Numbered from the stretch's first letter, positions 54,876 through 64,000 are shown. The stretch: DNA of 64,000 bases from SIAQ01 sp964484265 (GCA_964484265.1 CAZAFH010000002.1:163301-227300), one strand, 5' to 3'. A program made the numbers and translations. Notes: generated from the sequence alone by a model not told the origin.

Positions 54876-57149
54876 ATGGAAATGGCGAATTCGCAGAAGA
54901 AAACCAACGCGGGCGAAACGGGCGCCGTAGGTGAATTGATCCTCCAGAACGGCCGACAGGCCGGCGCGAGGCGACCGCTAGGCATGCCGACGACCTTCAT
55001 CGGGCGTAACGCAGGTTGCGAGATGCGGCTGAATGTGGACGGCGTCGATCCGCTGCACTGTTTGCTGGTTTTCCGTGAAGACGGCCTCGAGCTTCGCGAC
55101 CTGAATAGCGTGCATGGCTCCTACGTGAACGGCTCGCGCGTCGATGGCGCCAAACTTCGAAGCGGCGATCTCATCAAAGTCGGCCCGTTCCAGTTCCGCC
55201 TCGAGTTGCCCCACCCGCTGCCCACGTTCGGTCCCGTCGCCGCCGAGGTATCCGACCGCGGCGGATTGGAAATCCAGGTGGCGGCGGTCGCGGCCCAGCA
55301 ACTTGCCCTCGAAGAACAGGAAGATCGCCTCGAACAGCGCAAAGGCGACCTGCTTCAGCAAGAAGAACAGCTCGCGGCACATCTGGCCGAGAAACAGAAT
55401 CAAATCCAGGTCTGGAGCGAGTACGCGAAATCGGAACGCGAAGCTCTTCGGCGCGAGAAGCTCGAACACAAGCGCGAACTCGCGAAGCTCGAGCAAGAGA
55501 TTGGCGTGAGCAAACAGGGCCTGCTCGACGAGCAACAGAAGCTCGCGCAGGACCGCCGGCGCATCCAGAAGCTGCATCAACGCCTGCGCGAACGCTGGCA
55601 TCGCCAGTGGAATCACGAGAAAGAAAAGTATCAAAAGCAAGCACGCGAGATTCAGGCCGACATCGAAGTGCTCGAGGAACGCCAGGCCGCGCTGCGTTCC
55701 CAGGAGGCTTCGCTTTCCGAGCAGATCACCAAGTTCAACACGGAACGCGAGCTTGGCATGCGCCTGCTTCGCGACGGCCAGCAGGAGTTGCGTGCCGATC
55801 AGGAGCGATGGAGACAGCGGCGCTCGAACGAGTTCACCGTCCTCAAGGCGAGGAAACGCGAGATGGACGAGGCCCACGTCAAACTGCGCGAAGCACGAAA
55901 TCTTCTCGTGGACGAGAAGAACGCCTGGACCAATCAATTCGAATCGCTGCAAAAAGAGCTAATTGGCCTCGATCGCCGCATTCAGCATCAACGCGAAACG
56001 ATCGTCCGCCAGGACGCGGAACTCGCAAGGCAGGACCGCATCCTGCGTGAGCGTCGCAAGGATCAGGCCGCCCCGGAACCCGGAACCGCGCAGCCAGACG
56101 ACATCGCTTTCGAAGTCGACGTCGAGGTGCTTGGCGACGGCCCGTCCGAAGCCGAGAGCGGCGCCACCTCGGCCCAGATCCATGGACTTTCCCAGCTTTC
56201 CGTGGAGTTGGCCGACCAGCGCGTTCACCTGCTCGAACAGTATCAGCAACTGGTCGAAATCCAAAACGCCTGGCAGGCGCAACGGAATCGGGCGGCAGAC
56301 GAGCTCGAAGCAATGGCGCAGCGGCTCATCCAGGCCGAGCAGGACCTCGCGCATCGCAGCGCCCATGCCACGAACCTCGAGCAAGCACTGGAAAAACGCC
56401 AGGCCGAATTTGAATCGGTGCGCCAGGAGGTTGCGGTCTGGCGTGCGCAACTTCGCAATCGCGAGGAGACGATCGAACAGGAAAACGAGAAGCGAATCCG
56501 GGGAATGAAGAATCTCGAAATGCGGCTGCAGGAACAGCTCTCCGCAGTCACGCTCGTCAAGCAGCGCTGGAATCGCCGGCGGCAGGAGGAAACCGAACGG
56601 CTGCACCATCATCGCGTCAAACTCGACGGCGAGCACCGGGAAGTCGCGCAGCAGCGCAAAGCCGTTCTGGATAAATCGCAGAAGCTCGACGAAGAACGCC
56701 GCATCCTGGCGGAGAAAGCGCTGGCGCTCGAACAATACCGCCAGGAGGTGTTCGACCGCGCCAACGACCCGGCTGCCTCGAAGCGCATCGAGCGGCTACG
56801 CCGGCGCTGGCTGGCCGTCAATGCAGCGTTGATCCGCAACGCCAAGGCCGAGCGCGATGCGGCGATTCGCGAGATCGATCGAATGGAAACGCTACGCGAA
56901 GAACTGACCAAGCAGATTCGCCAGGTGCTGAGCGCTGAGGCCGCGCTGACAGAGAACAGAAATTTGGTGGATGAGCGCGAGTTGAAACTCAAGCATCGGC
57001 AGATGCGTTTCGACAAGCACTCACAAGAATTGATCGCCCACGGCAGCCGCGCCGAACTGAATCCGCTTCGCCAACAGGACGAAATCGAGACGATGGCGCA
57101 GGCTGTTTACGAGGAGCCGGATTCGCAGAGCGTCGAGCGGGCAGCCTGA
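54876..57149 (+). CDS. FHA domain protein with very long coiled coil
   Basis: A 757-residue protein. The FHA domain (about residues 20-110) binds phosphothreonine: PTTFIGRNAGCEMRL, PLHCLLVF, LNSVHGSYVNG and LRSGDLIKVG. The rest (about 130-735) is Gln/Glu/Arg/Leu-rich coiled coil with only short breaks. No membrane segment or signal is seen. Likely a cytoplasmic scaffold recruited to phosphorylated partners of planctomycete Ser/Thr kinases. ATG 54876 is chosen; ATG 54882 is equally close. Confidence 0.85.
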   Translation: MEMANSQKKTNAGETGAVGELILQNGRQAGARRPLGMPTTFIGRNAGCEMRLNVDGVDPLHCLLVFREDGLELRDLNSVHGSYVNGSRVDGAKLRSGDLIKVGPFQFRLELPHPLPTFGPVAAEVSDRGGLEIQVAAVAAQQLALEEQEDRLEQRKGDLLQQEEQLAAHLAEKQNQIQVWSEYAKSEREALRREKLEHKRELAKLEQEIGVSKQGLLDEQQKLAQDRRRIQKLHQRLRERWHRQWNHEKEKYQKQAREIQADIEVLEERQAALRSQEASLSEQITKFNTERELGMRLLRDGQQELRADQERWRQRRSNEFTVLKARKREMDEAHVKLREARNLLVDEKNAWTNQFESLQKELIGLDRRIQHQRETIVRQDAELARQDRILRERRKDQAAPEPGTAQPDDIAFEVDVEVLGDGPSEAESGATSAQIHGLSQLSVELADQRVHLLEQYQQLVEIQNAWQAQRNRAADELEAMAQRLIQAEQDLAHRSAHATNLEQALEKRQAEFESVRQEVAVWRAQLRNREETIEQENEKRIRGMKNLEMRLQEQLSAVTLVKQRWNRRRQEETERLHHHRVKLDGEHREVAQQRKAVLDKSQKLDEERRILAEKALALEQYRQEVFDRANDPAASKRIERLRRRWLAVNAALIRNAKAERDAAIREIDRMETLREELTKQIRQVLSAEAALTENRNLVDERELKLKHRQMRFDKHSQELIAHGSRAELNPLRQQDEIETMAQAVYEEPDSQSVERAA

Positions 57150-57225
57150 CAGTACGCTGATGAAAACTATTCAAAATTCGCATTGATGGGACAGTATCCA
57201 ACGTACGAGATCGTTGCGCGAAGTG

Positions 57226-57350
57226 CCCCCTCTCCCACCGGGAGAAGGAAGGGGTGAGGGTCGCTTGACGACGGCAATGCCAGATAAATATCAGCATTGC
57301 AGGCAACCTGCGGCCCTCACCCCCGGCCCCTCTCCCGGCGGGAGAGGGGA
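57226..57350. repeat. Family D palindrome, intergenic copy
   Basis: Left arm CCCCTCTCCCACCGGGAGAA... and right arm ...CTCACCCCCGGCCCCTCTC from 57313 to 57350 pair over ~38 bases. It is the same family as the copy inside ileS. It sits between the convergent ends of the FHA gene and the metal-binding gene. Confidence 0.7.
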
Positions 57351-57370
57351 GAAAATGCTCGGACCGCTCC

Positions 57371-58084
57371 CTATCGCTTTTTCGATTTCAAGAATTCCGC
57401 AATGATCTTGGCGGGATTATCATTGAACGCGTCTCGGCAGCCCGAGCAGCACACATAATAGGTGGCGCCGCCGAAGCTGACGGTAGAGGTGCCGAGACCG
57501 CCGGTGACACAGCAGATCGGTTTCTTGCCGCCCGCTGCAGCGCCGAATGTCACGCCTTCACGAGTGTAGCCGACCTGAAGAAGCTTCTTCGGAATGGTGC
57601 CTCGCTTGATCCATAATTCATAGACCAACCGATCACCGCCGCCGGCGATGTTCATCTTGATCTGTTCGATGTCTTTGTTTTCCGGATTCATACGCTGGAC
57701 GATCAGCACGTTCTTTTTGAATTGGCCCTCATAGACGGCCTTCTTCCCGGCCATGTCGATAAGAGTAATTTGATAATCCTCCGTGCTTGGCTGAAATCGA
57801 ACTTCGCCACCCTTGTAAAGCTTGCTGGTCTCGAAATCGAATGTCAACCAAATGTCTTTACCCTTGAACCGCCAGCTCCAGCTGGATTTCTCGGTCCAGA
57901 ATCCGGGTATCTTTGCGGTCGTCGGACCTGTCCAACTGGCGCTGCCTTTCCAGTTGCCGATGAATTCCTGAAATGCCTGGAGCGCTTCCTTGGTCTCGCT
58001 GGTGCTGCCTTTTTTACCGGCATCGGCAAAGGGCAGATAGAGGCCGAGCGAGAGTATAAATGCCGAGACGAACCATTTGTGCAT
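57371..58084 (-). CDS. Exported protein with C-terminal TRASH/YHS-like metal motif
   Basis: A 237-residue exported protein. Signal peptide at 1-22, then a ~150-residue beta-rich domain (QEFIGNWKGSASW, then WRFKGKDIWLTFDFE). The C-terminal 50 residues carry KPICCVTG...YYVCCSGCRDAF, a cysteine set typical of TRASH/YHS metal-binding domains. Probable periplasmic copper or other soft-metal binding. ATG 58084 begins the signal peptide; the ribosome binding site is weak. Confidence 0.8.
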   Translation of the reverse strand: MHKWFVSAFILSLGLYLPFADAGKKGSTSETKEALQAFQEFIGNWKGSASWTGPTTAKIPGFWTEKSSWSWRFKGKDIWLTFDFETSKLYKGGEVRFQPSTEDYQITLIDMAGKKAVYEGQFKKNVLIVQRMNPENKDIEQIKMNIAGGGDRLVYELWIKRGTIPKKLLQVGYTREGVTFGAAAGGKKPICCVTGGLGTSTVSFGGATYYVCCSGCRDAFNDNPAKIIAEFLKSKKR

Positions 58085-58229
58085 GGTGAGGTTCCTTTTC
58101 AAACTGGGATCCGAGCGAAAATAGTATCGGGCTGCTGCCCTTTGGACGCACACTGGCGACCGTTTGTTCCGCCAATTGCCAAAGTATAGTATATCCGAAA
58201 GGGTCGGCGAATAGAAAGGGCGATCGACT

Positions 58230-58290
58230 GGTGGCACAGACGTTCTTGTCTGTGCTTGCTGTTCGCACAGACAAGAATGTCCGTGCCACC
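58230..58290. repeat. Palindrome, 26-base arms (family E)
   Basis: GGTGGCACAGACGTTCTTGT... (58230-58255) pairs with GCACAGACAAGAATGTCCGT... (58265-58290), with about two mismatches and a 9-base loop. It lies between two minus-strand genes and could stabilise or end the WD40 transcript. Confidence 0.7.
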
Positions 58291-58333
58291 GATGCGTCAA
58301 TCCTGGCCGCGCAGAGTATAAAACGAAAATCTT

Positions 58334-61300
58334 TTACGGCAGATCAAGCACGTAGACGGTGGTGTTCGAATTACCGGTCACGATCTGTCGGCTATCGGTC
58401 GTGAAGGCCAGGCTGATGACGAAGGACTCGTTTTGCTTGCCCATGTTCCAGCTGCGAAGTTCCTTGCCTTCCATGTCCCAGAGTTTGATGACATTGTCGC
58501 CGCCCATGGTCAGAAAGCGTTTGCCATCGGGGCTGATGAGACAGGCCAGGATTCGCGCGTCATGCCCCTTGAACGATTTGAGCACCTGCCGTCCGGCGAT
58601 CTTGCTGATCTTGATCTCGCCGACGTTATTGGTCGCGACGAGAGTCGTGCCGTCTGGCGTGACAGCGAGATCGGCGACCTCGACTTTGTCGAAGAGGTTC
58701 CACGGGCCTGCCTTGTCCTTTTGCGCGTTGTTTTTGGTGAGTTCCCAAAACTGTACGCTGCCGTCTTTCCCTCCGGTGACCGCCAATTTGCCGTTCGCGC
58801 AGAAGGCCAGCGAGTTGATTTTTCGCATATCTTCCATGAACGTGAATGCGACAGTTCCCGCGTCAATGTCAAACGCCTCGACTATCGTGCTAACGCGAGC
58901 TTCATTGATCGGCAGCCAGACGTAGACGAGCTTGCCCTCCGGCTCGATGAAGATGTACGGCGAATACTGGCGCAATCGCCCGAACACGTTGGTTTGCTGC
59001 TGCGAGAGCGGAAGCTGCTTAAAAGTGCCGGCATCCCAGAAGCGGATACTCGATTGCGGACTGGTGTTGGGTCCGGGCACAAAATCGCTACCGCTGGACA
59101 GCAGTCGTTTGCCGTCTGGCGTAAAGGCGAGGGAATAGATGGCCACATTATGAGCGGGGACCGACGCAAGTTCGGCTCCCGTTTCGCGGTCCCAGAACTT
59201 GAGCGTACGGTCGGCCGATCCGGTGACGATCATCTTGCCATTCGGACTGACGGCCACCGATTCGACGGCGCTGGTGTGCTCGGCGAGCAAGGGAATTTCC
59301 TTGCTCGTGATTTCCCAGATCTTGATGCGGCGATCGACGCTTGCCGAAACGAGATGATATCCATCGCTCGTGAAGGCGACGGAAGTGACCCAGTCCTTGT
59401 GGCCACGGTAGGTTTGCATCTCCTTGCCGACGCCGTTCTCGATTTTCCAGAGCTTGATGAGTTGATCGGCGCCGCACGATACGAAGTATTGATTATCGTT
59501 GCGAAAGACGACCATGCTCACCGGTCCCGTGTGCCCGGTAAGGCGGATGGCGTTCTGTCCGGGCGTGTTCAACGGCCAAACGGCGACGACAGTGTCGGCG
59601 CCGCATGACGCCAGGTGCGTGCCGTCCGGGCTATACGCGACGCCATTGACGGCTATGCCATGTGCCAGCCAACTATGCTGAAGCTTTCCGGTGACGGCAT
59701 CGTAGAGACGGATCGTCTGGTCGATATTGCCGACGGCAATCTGTTTGCCGTTCGGATGAAAGGCGACGCTGGAGATGATCGAGGGATTATCGTCGATGCT
59801 TACGATCGATTTGCCGGTATCTGCGTCCCAGATAATGGCACGGCGGTCGGCGCTGCCGGTGACGATTTTCTTGCTATCGGCAGAAAAATCGAGGAACGTA
59901 ATCGTTCCCTGGTGTCCCTCGCCGGTCTTTAATAGCTTTCCGTTGTTGGCGTCCCAAATACGCAGCACCTTGTCGCCGCCGGCCGTGGCGATCCATTTGC
60001 CATTGGGCGAGAACTGCGCGACAGTCACAGGTGCTTTCGTTTCGTTCAGCGTGAACAATACCTTGCCGGTGGCGCGGTCCCAAACTTTTGCCGTCTTGTC
60101 GGCACTCGCGGAGAGGATGCGTGTCGCATCGGGGCTGAAGGTGGCGAACCAGACGGCGCCGTCATGGCCCTCCATGTCGCGCGACTTTAAGACGATGTCG
60201 AAATCCCACAACCGGACGTTGAAGCCGTAGGAACACGACGCGAGTTGGTTTCCGCCGGTGTTGAAGGCGAGACCGTGCACAGCGCCCGAGTGGGCGTTCT
60301 TGTAGGAGCCGATAACCTGACCTGATTCCGGATCGAGGAACGAAATATTGCCCTTGTCGTCGCCGATAAAAATCGTCTTGCCATCCCGGCTATAGACGGC
60401 ACGCTTGGCTCCGAGCATATCCACCGTCATCTTTGGAGTGGCGACCTGGAACGGCGTTCCTGGCGCTGGAACATTGTAGAACTTGACCCCCTGCTGCCCG
60501 ATACGGGCGATGGTTCGGCCATCGACGCTGAATGCTAGATGATACGTTGCTCCGGTCGGATCTTGCACGGCCCAGAACGCGGGCTGGTTGACGTTATTCA
60601 CGAAGGCGGGATATTGCCACAGCCGAGTGTTGCCGTTCTCGTCGCCAGTGGCGACAAACGTGCCCTCGGGATTCAGGGTGATGGTGCTGATGCGATTCGG
60701 AAAATCGCGGGTCTCGCGCACGAGCTTGCCGGTCTGCGTTTCGTAGACGAACAACCCGTTCGGCGGGTTGCCTGGAATCTCGTATTGGCCAACGAAGAGG
60801 TGCTTGCCATCCTTGGAGACGGCAAGAGCGCTGACATTGGCGCCGGCGCCGACGATATTGTGCTTGTCCTTGCCGGTCCTGGGATCCCAGATCTTGATAT
60901 TCTTTTCACCGCCGGCGGACGCGATGAAGTCGCCCTCCGAACTCCAGACCAGGCTGCGGACCATCTCGTTGTGGCCTGTGTAACGAAGGATTTCATGGCC
61001 GTTACCCAGGTCCCAAATCCTGACCGTCCGGTCGCTGCTGGCAGTGGCGAGGTAGGCGCCGTCGGGACTGTAGGCCAGTGCGTTGATCTCTCGGCTATGG
61101 CGCAGCCGCACGTTGCCGATGATCCGCGAGACATGCTCGGGCACTCCTTCGGGATGATATGGAAGCTGCCAGCGCGCCTGGCGGATCGCCTCGGTCGCCT
61201 GCGAGAGTCTTCCGTCGGCTAGGGCTTCCTCGGACTTTTTGGCGAGTTCGTCGGCCTTGTCCATGATCGCGGGCAGATACCGTTTCGCAATACCGTTCTT

Positions 61301-61465
61301 CACGATCGCGTCGCGCTCGGCTCGGTATTTCGCCTTGAGCGCTTTCACCGATTCCGTGCTAGTCGCCTTCGGGGCTTGAGCGAAAGACGACGAAATCGCC
61401 AATGCGCCGATCACCATAGCCGCGATGAATTGCCGAGCCTGAGTCGAGTTAAGGTGCGCGATCAT
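58334..61465 (-). CDS. Exported WD40 repeat protein (double propeller)
   Basis: A 1043-residue exported protein. Signal peptide (MIAHLNSTQARQFIAAMVIG, cleavage near ISSSFAQA). A short helical region is followed by at least 13 WD40 repeats (GHxxxVxxLxxSxDGxxLxSxSxDxxxxxWD), enough for two seven-bladed propellers. The repeats lack a catalytic domain, so it is a scaffold or sensor. WD40 proteins of this kind are common in planctomycetes. ATG 61465; the upstream frame to 61657 is not protein-like. Confidence 0.88.
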   Translation of the reverse strand: MIAHLNSTQARQFIAAMVIGALAISSSFAQAPKATSTESVKALKAKYRAERDAIVKNGIAKRYLPAIMDKADELAKKSEEALADGRLSQATEAIRQARWQLPYHPEGVPEHVSRIIGNVRLRHSREINALAYSPDGAYLATASSDRTVRIWDLGNGHEILRYTGHNEMVRSLVWSSEGDFIASAGGEKNIKIWDPRTGKDKHNIVGAGANVSALAVSKDGKHLFVGQYEIPGNPPNGLFVYETQTGKLVRETRDFPNRISTITLNPEGTFVATGDENGNTRLWQYPAFVNNVNQPAFWAVQDPTGATYHLAFSVDGRTIARIGQQGVKFYNVPAPGTPFQVATPKMTVDMLGAKRAVYSRDGKTIFIGDDKGNISFLDPESGQVIGSYKNAHSGAVHGLAFNTGGNQLASCSYGFNVRLWDFDIVLKSRDMEGHDGAVWFATFSPDATRILSASADKTAKVWDRATGKVLFTLNETKAPVTVAQFSPNGKWIATAGGDKVLRIWDANNGKLLKTGEGHQGTITFLDFSADSKKIVTGSADRRAIIWDADTGKSIVSIDDNPSIISSVAFHPNGKQIAVGNIDQTIRLYDAVTGKLQHSWLAHGIAVNGVAYSPDGTHLASCGADTVVAVWPLNTPGQNAIRLTGHTGPVSMVVFRNDNQYFVSCGADQLIKLWKIENGVGKEMQTYRGHKDWVTSVAFTSDGYHLVSASVDRRIKIWEITSKEIPLLAEHTSAVESVAVSPNGKMIVTGSADRTLKFWDRETGAELASVPAHNVAIYSLAFTPDGKRLLSSGSDFVPGPNTSPQSSIRFWDAGTFKQLPLSQQQTNVFGRLRQYSPYIFIEPEGKLVYVWLPINEARVSTIVEAFDIDAGTVAFTFMEDMRKINSLAFCANGKLAVTGGKDGSVQFWELTKNNAQKDKAGPWNLFDKVEVADLAVTPDGTTLVATNNVGEIKISKIAGRQVLKSFKGHDARILACLISPDGKRFLTMGGDNVIKLWDMEGKELRSWNMGKQNESFVISLAFTTDSRQIVTGNSNTTVYVLDLP

Positions 61466-61601
61466 GTGGATCCCCAGGTGAAGGTCGCGAAGCGCCGAGT
61501 CTACTCCTGAGTATAGACGCAAACGGACCAAGCGGACAACAGCCGAGAGGCGATTTTCCCGCCTGCACTGGCATGGCCTGCAAAAATCCAAAGTTTCGGG
61601 C

Positions 61602-61647
61602 TTGACGGGACGATATTGAAGTGATATCATATAAATATCAAAGTGAT
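61602..61647 (+). promoter_or_regulatory. Sigma-70-type promoter with overlapping operator
   Basis: TTGACG (61602-61607), a 17-base spacer, and TATCAT (61625-61630) make a good promoter for the SPFH gene. The dyad TGATAT-N7-ATATCA (61622-61640) overlaps the -10 box, and AAGTGAT repeats directly at 61619 and 61641, 22 bases apart (two turns). This fits a ribbon-helix-helix operator; the Arc-type protein encoded downstream is the natural candidate. Confidence 0.6.
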
Positions 61648-61668
61648 TTCGCACCAAAGGAGCCTATC

Positions 61669-62559
61669 ATGAGTCATGAAACCAACCTGCAACCTGTGAG
61701 TGGCTACCCGATGCTAGGAGTCGTGTTCCTCGCATTCGTGGCGGCAGGCGGGATGTTTGTCGGCGGCATCGTCGTGCTTGACAACGGACGCAACCCGGCC
61801 GGCGCGATTTTCATGGTCGCCGGTGTCGTCGTGTTCGTTTGCACGCTGATCTCGCTGGGAGGCTTTTTTACATTGCTCCCCAACGAAGCGTGCGTGCTTA
61901 CTCTCTTTGGCTCTTACTCGGGCACAGCCAAAGACAGCGGGTTCTGGTGGGCCAATCCGTTCATGGCCAAACGCAAGGTCTCACAGCGGCTGCGCAACCT
62001 CGAAGGCGGCAAGCTCAAGGTCAACGACAAGCAGGGCAATCCGATCGAGATCGCTGCCGTCGTTGTCTGGCGTGTCGAAAATACCGCACAGGCGTGCTTC
62101 GACGTGGAAGATTTCGAGGCCTTCGTTCGCGTGCAGAGCGAATCTGCCGTTCGGCATCTTGCCAATTCCTACGCCTACGATCATGGCGAGCAGAACGAGG
62201 TAACCCTGCGGTCCGGCATGGACGAAGTCTCCGTCGCCCTGCGTGAAGAACTGCACGAGCGTCTGTCGAAAGCCGGCATTGAAGTCGAGGAAGCACGCCT
62301 GACTCACCTCGCCTATGCGCCGGAGATCGCGCAGGCGATGCTTCGACGCCAGCAAGCCGAGGCCGTCATCGCGGCGAGGCAGAAGATCGTTCACGGAGCC
62401 GTCAGCATGGTGCAGATGGCGCTTCAAGACCTGAGCGAGAAAAACGTCGTCCATCTCGACGAGGAGCGTAAAGCAGCCATGGTCAGCAATCTGCTCGTCG
62501 TGCTGTGCGGCGAAAGCGAAGCGCATCCTGTCATCAACACGGGCACGCTCTACAGTTGA
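61669..62559 (+). CDS. SPFH/Band 7 membrane protein
   Basis: A 296-residue prohibitin/stomatin-like protein. Two N-terminal membrane helices (about 16-65) are followed by the SPFH domain: ACVLTLFGSYSGTAKDSGFWW, then NPIEIAAVVVWRVENTAQA, and VRVQSESAVRHLA. A helical tail ends it. SPFH proteins form large membrane rings and often work with FtsH, whose gene lies convergently next door (62828 onward). AAAGGAG before ATG 61669 is strong. The small Arc-type gene follows 26 bases later. Confidence 0.9.
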   Translation: MSHETNLQPVSGYPMLGVVFLAFVAAGGMFVGGIVVLDNGRNPAGAIFMVAGVVVFVCTLISLGGFFTLLPNEACVLTLFGSYSGTAKDSGFWWANPFMAKRKVSQRLRNLEGGKLKVNDKQGNPIEIAAVVVWRVENTAQACFDVEDFEAFVRVQSESAVRHLANSYAYDHGEQNEVTLRSGMDEVSVALREELHERLSKAGIEVEEARLTHLAYAPEIAQAMLRRQQAEAVIAARQKIVHGAVSMVQMALQDLSEKNVVHLDEERKAAMVSNLLVVLCGESEAHPVINTGTLYS

Positions 62560-62585
62560 CCCAATCTCGAGATGGATGAATCGGA

Positions 62586-62780
62586 ATGAAAGAACGCAAA
62601 GCATTTCTGTTGCGAATGGATCCGGCTCTCTTCGACGCACTCGAATCCTGGGCACAGCAGGAATTGCGCAGTCTGAATGGGCAGATCGAGTTCCTGCTAA
62701 AGGAAGCCGTGGCCCGACGCCGAAAAGTGGATGGAGCCGCGAAAGAGAAGAGAGCCGATGTGGACCAAGCCCAGGGATGA
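62586..62780 (+). CDS. Arc-type ribbon-helix-helix regulator
   Basis: A 64-residue Arc/MetJ-like DNA-binding protein: KAFLLRMDPALFDALESWAQ forms the ribbon and first helix, and LNGQIEFLLKEAVARRR the second. It follows the SPFH gene and probably represses the shared promoter at 61602-61647. The same SPFH-Arc pair is widely conserved in bacteria. Its stop codon lies within the large palindrome 62769-62839. Confidence 0.85.
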   Translation: MKERKAFLLRMDPALFDALESWAQQELRSLNGQIEFLLKEAVARRRKVDGAAKEKRADVDQAQG

Positions 62781-62839
62781 GTGCAGCGAATCCCTGGGAT
62801 CGATCCATCCCAAGGGATTCGCTGCACTCATCCCTGGGC
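62769..62839. terminator. Bidirectional palindrome spanning both stop codons
   Basis: GCCCAGGGATGAGTGCAGCG... pairs perfectly over more than 25 bases with the complementary ...ACTCATCCCTGGGC up to 62839. It includes the stop codons of the Arc gene (ends 62780) and of ftsH (ends 62828). Because the arms are inverse copies, both proteins end in the same residues, AQG. Confidence 0.8.
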
Positions 62840-64000
62840 TTTGGGAGGCGTATCCGTTTTTACTGCGGTCTCGACTTCGTCAGGCTTGGAGCCAAGCGCC
62901 TCTTTCAAATCTTCGATGAGCAGTTCTTCTTTTTGCAATAGCATCTCCACCAGTCGTTCCATCTCGGGCCGATGCTCGGCGATGATTTTGAAGGCTGCCT
63001 CGTCCGCATCAAGCAACAGTCGGCGGACTTCCTCGTCGATCAGGTGAGCGGTTTCCTCGCTGAAATCGCGCTGCTCCTGAATCTCCTTGCCGAGAAAAAC
63101 GTGCTCCTCGCCGACGCGGAACGACATCGGGCCGAGCTTGTCGCTCATGCCCCAGTGCGTGACCATGTAGCGTGCGAGCCGAGTCGCCTGTTTGAGATCG
63201 CTCTCGACGCCGGCGTACGGCTGATTGAAGATCAATCTCTCGGCGGCTCGGCCGCCCATTGCGACCGCGAGTTTCGCCAAAAAGAAATCCAGCCCATGAT
63301 GGACGCGGTCTTCGTCCGGCGTGAACATGGTAACGCCACCGGTGCGGCCGCGAGGCACAATCGTCACTTTCTGCGGCGGGTCGGCCTCGGGCATGTACCA
63401 GCCGACGATCGCATGCCCGGCCTCGTGATAGGCAGTGCGGCGTTTGTCGTCCTCGGTCAGCACTTCATCGCGTTTCGGTCCCATGAGCACGCGGTCGGCT
63501 GCGTTCTCGAAATCCTTCCGTTCGATGCGCGATTTCGTATCGCGCGAAGCGATCAACGCCGCCTCATTCGCAAGGTTACGCAGGTCCGCTCCGGTCATGC
63601 CGATCATCTTGCGGGCGATCTCCTCAAGATTCACGTCGTCGCCTAGCGGCTTGTTGCGCGTGTGAACTTTGAGTATCTCCAGGCGGCCCTGCCAGGTCGG
63701 ACGATCGACCGTGACGTGGCGATCGAATCGGCCCGGGCGCAGCAGCGCCGAGTCGAGGACGTCGGGACGATTCGTCGCCGCGATGACGATGACCGATTCA
63801 TTGGGCGAGAACCCATCCATCTCGCTGAGAATCTGGTTCAGCGTCTGCTCGCGTTCATCGGAACCGCCGCCGACACCGGCGCCGCGCATTCGGCCAACGG
63901 CGTCGATTTCGTCGATGAATAGCAAGCAGGGCGAGCTTTCCTTGGCAGTGCGAAACATATCGCGCACCCGGCTGGCGCCGACGCCGACGAACATCTCGAC
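62828..64000 (-). CDS. ftsH: FtsH ATP-dependent membrane protease (C-terminal part)
   Basis: The C-terminal ~390 residues of FtsH; the 5' part lies beyond the right edge. Visible: MFVGVGASRVRDMF, Walker B LLFIDEIDA, the SRH region (NRPDVLDSALLRPGRFDRHV), the zinc-site HEAGH, and the acidic third ligand region (ESDLKQATRLARYMV). FtsH is a hexameric inner-membrane AAA+ zinc protease that degrades misfolded or short-lived proteins. It is convergent with the SPFH gene. The C-terminal 60 residues are polar and variable, ending PPKAQG. Confidence 0.95.
   Translation of the reverse strand, partial: VEMFVGVGASRVRDMFRTAKESSPCLLFIDEIDAVGRMRGAGVGGGSDEREQTLNQILSEMDGFSPNESVIVIAATNRPDVLDSALLRPGRFDRHVTVDRPTWQGRLEILKVHTRNKPLGDDVNLEEIARKMIGMTGADLRNLANEAALIASRDTKSRIERKDFENAADRVLMGPKRDEVLTEDDKRRTAYHEAGHAIVGWYMPEADPPQKVTIVPRGRTGGVTMFTPDEDRVHHGLDFFLAKLAVAMGGRAAERLIFNQPYAGVESDLKQATRLARYMVTHWGMSDKLGPMSFRVGEEHVFLGKEIQEQRDFSEETAHLIDEEVRRLLLDADEAAFKIIAEHRPEMERLVEMLLQKEELLIEDLKEALGSKPDEVETAVKTDTPPKAQG

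Overview
The window looks like the chromosome of a planctomycete, probably of the Gemmata/Isosphaera side. The right half carries families concentrated in that phylum: a Tat-exported DUF1501 protein beside a DUF1549/DUF1553 cytochrome-type protein, a DUF1559 protein, an ECF sigma factor next to a Ser/Thr kinase with DUF1080 modules, WD40 and PQQ propellers, and many palindromic REP-like elements. GC is high on both sides. This is an inference from gene content; no rRNA gene is present to confirm it.

Positions 1 to about 30052 are the right part of an integrated plasmid-like element. Its right boundary is a tyrosine integrase (28566-29840) next to a 30-bp tRNA 3' end (30023-30052, probably tRNA-Ser). 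The left boundary lies outside the window. The element has a ParA/ParB pair, a probable replication initiator, an ArdC-type antirestriction protein, a second tyrosine recombinase (10920-11984), a tandem structured repeat (4376-4690), and many small plasmid accessory genes (DUF932, DUF2726, a MutS-domain-I protein, zinc ribbon, two paralog pairs).

The most unusual cargo is a tightly coupled minus-strand operon, 18725 to 11978. It encodes a radical-SAM/4Fe-4S activase-like protein, a coiled-coil protein, a ClpB-D2-like AAA+ ATPase split over two overlapping frames, a pseudokinase-GTPase-membrane-anchor fusion, and a coiled-coil tail-anchored protein. It resembles an NTP-dependent signalling or conflict system but matches no named system I know. 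Beside it are a GHKL-type ATPase fused to a metzincin-like protease motif (19294-20793) and a KptA/Tpt1 RNA 2'-phosphotransferase (26789-27367). At least three element genes are interrupted (amber codon, frameshift at G5, overlap at A5) and a SIS gene is cut short. This suggests either decay of the element or homopolymer errors in the assembly.

From 30053 to 64000 the sequence is ordinary chromosome. In order: a small hypothetical gene; DUF1501 and DUF1549/1553; kinase and ECF sigma; PQQ propeller; metallo-beta-lactamase-fold protein; a repetitive beta-helix protein; MarR regulator; SGNH hydrolase; ABC-2 permease; class I aldolase FbaB; DUF1559 protein; IleRS; a small membrane protein; an FHA/coiled-coil protein; a TRASH-like metal-binding protein; a double WD40 protein; an SPFH protein with an Arc-type repressor; and the C-terminal part of FtsH running off the right edge. 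Two palindromic repeat elements are inserted in frame inside ileS and are translated, which is the most striking observation in this half.
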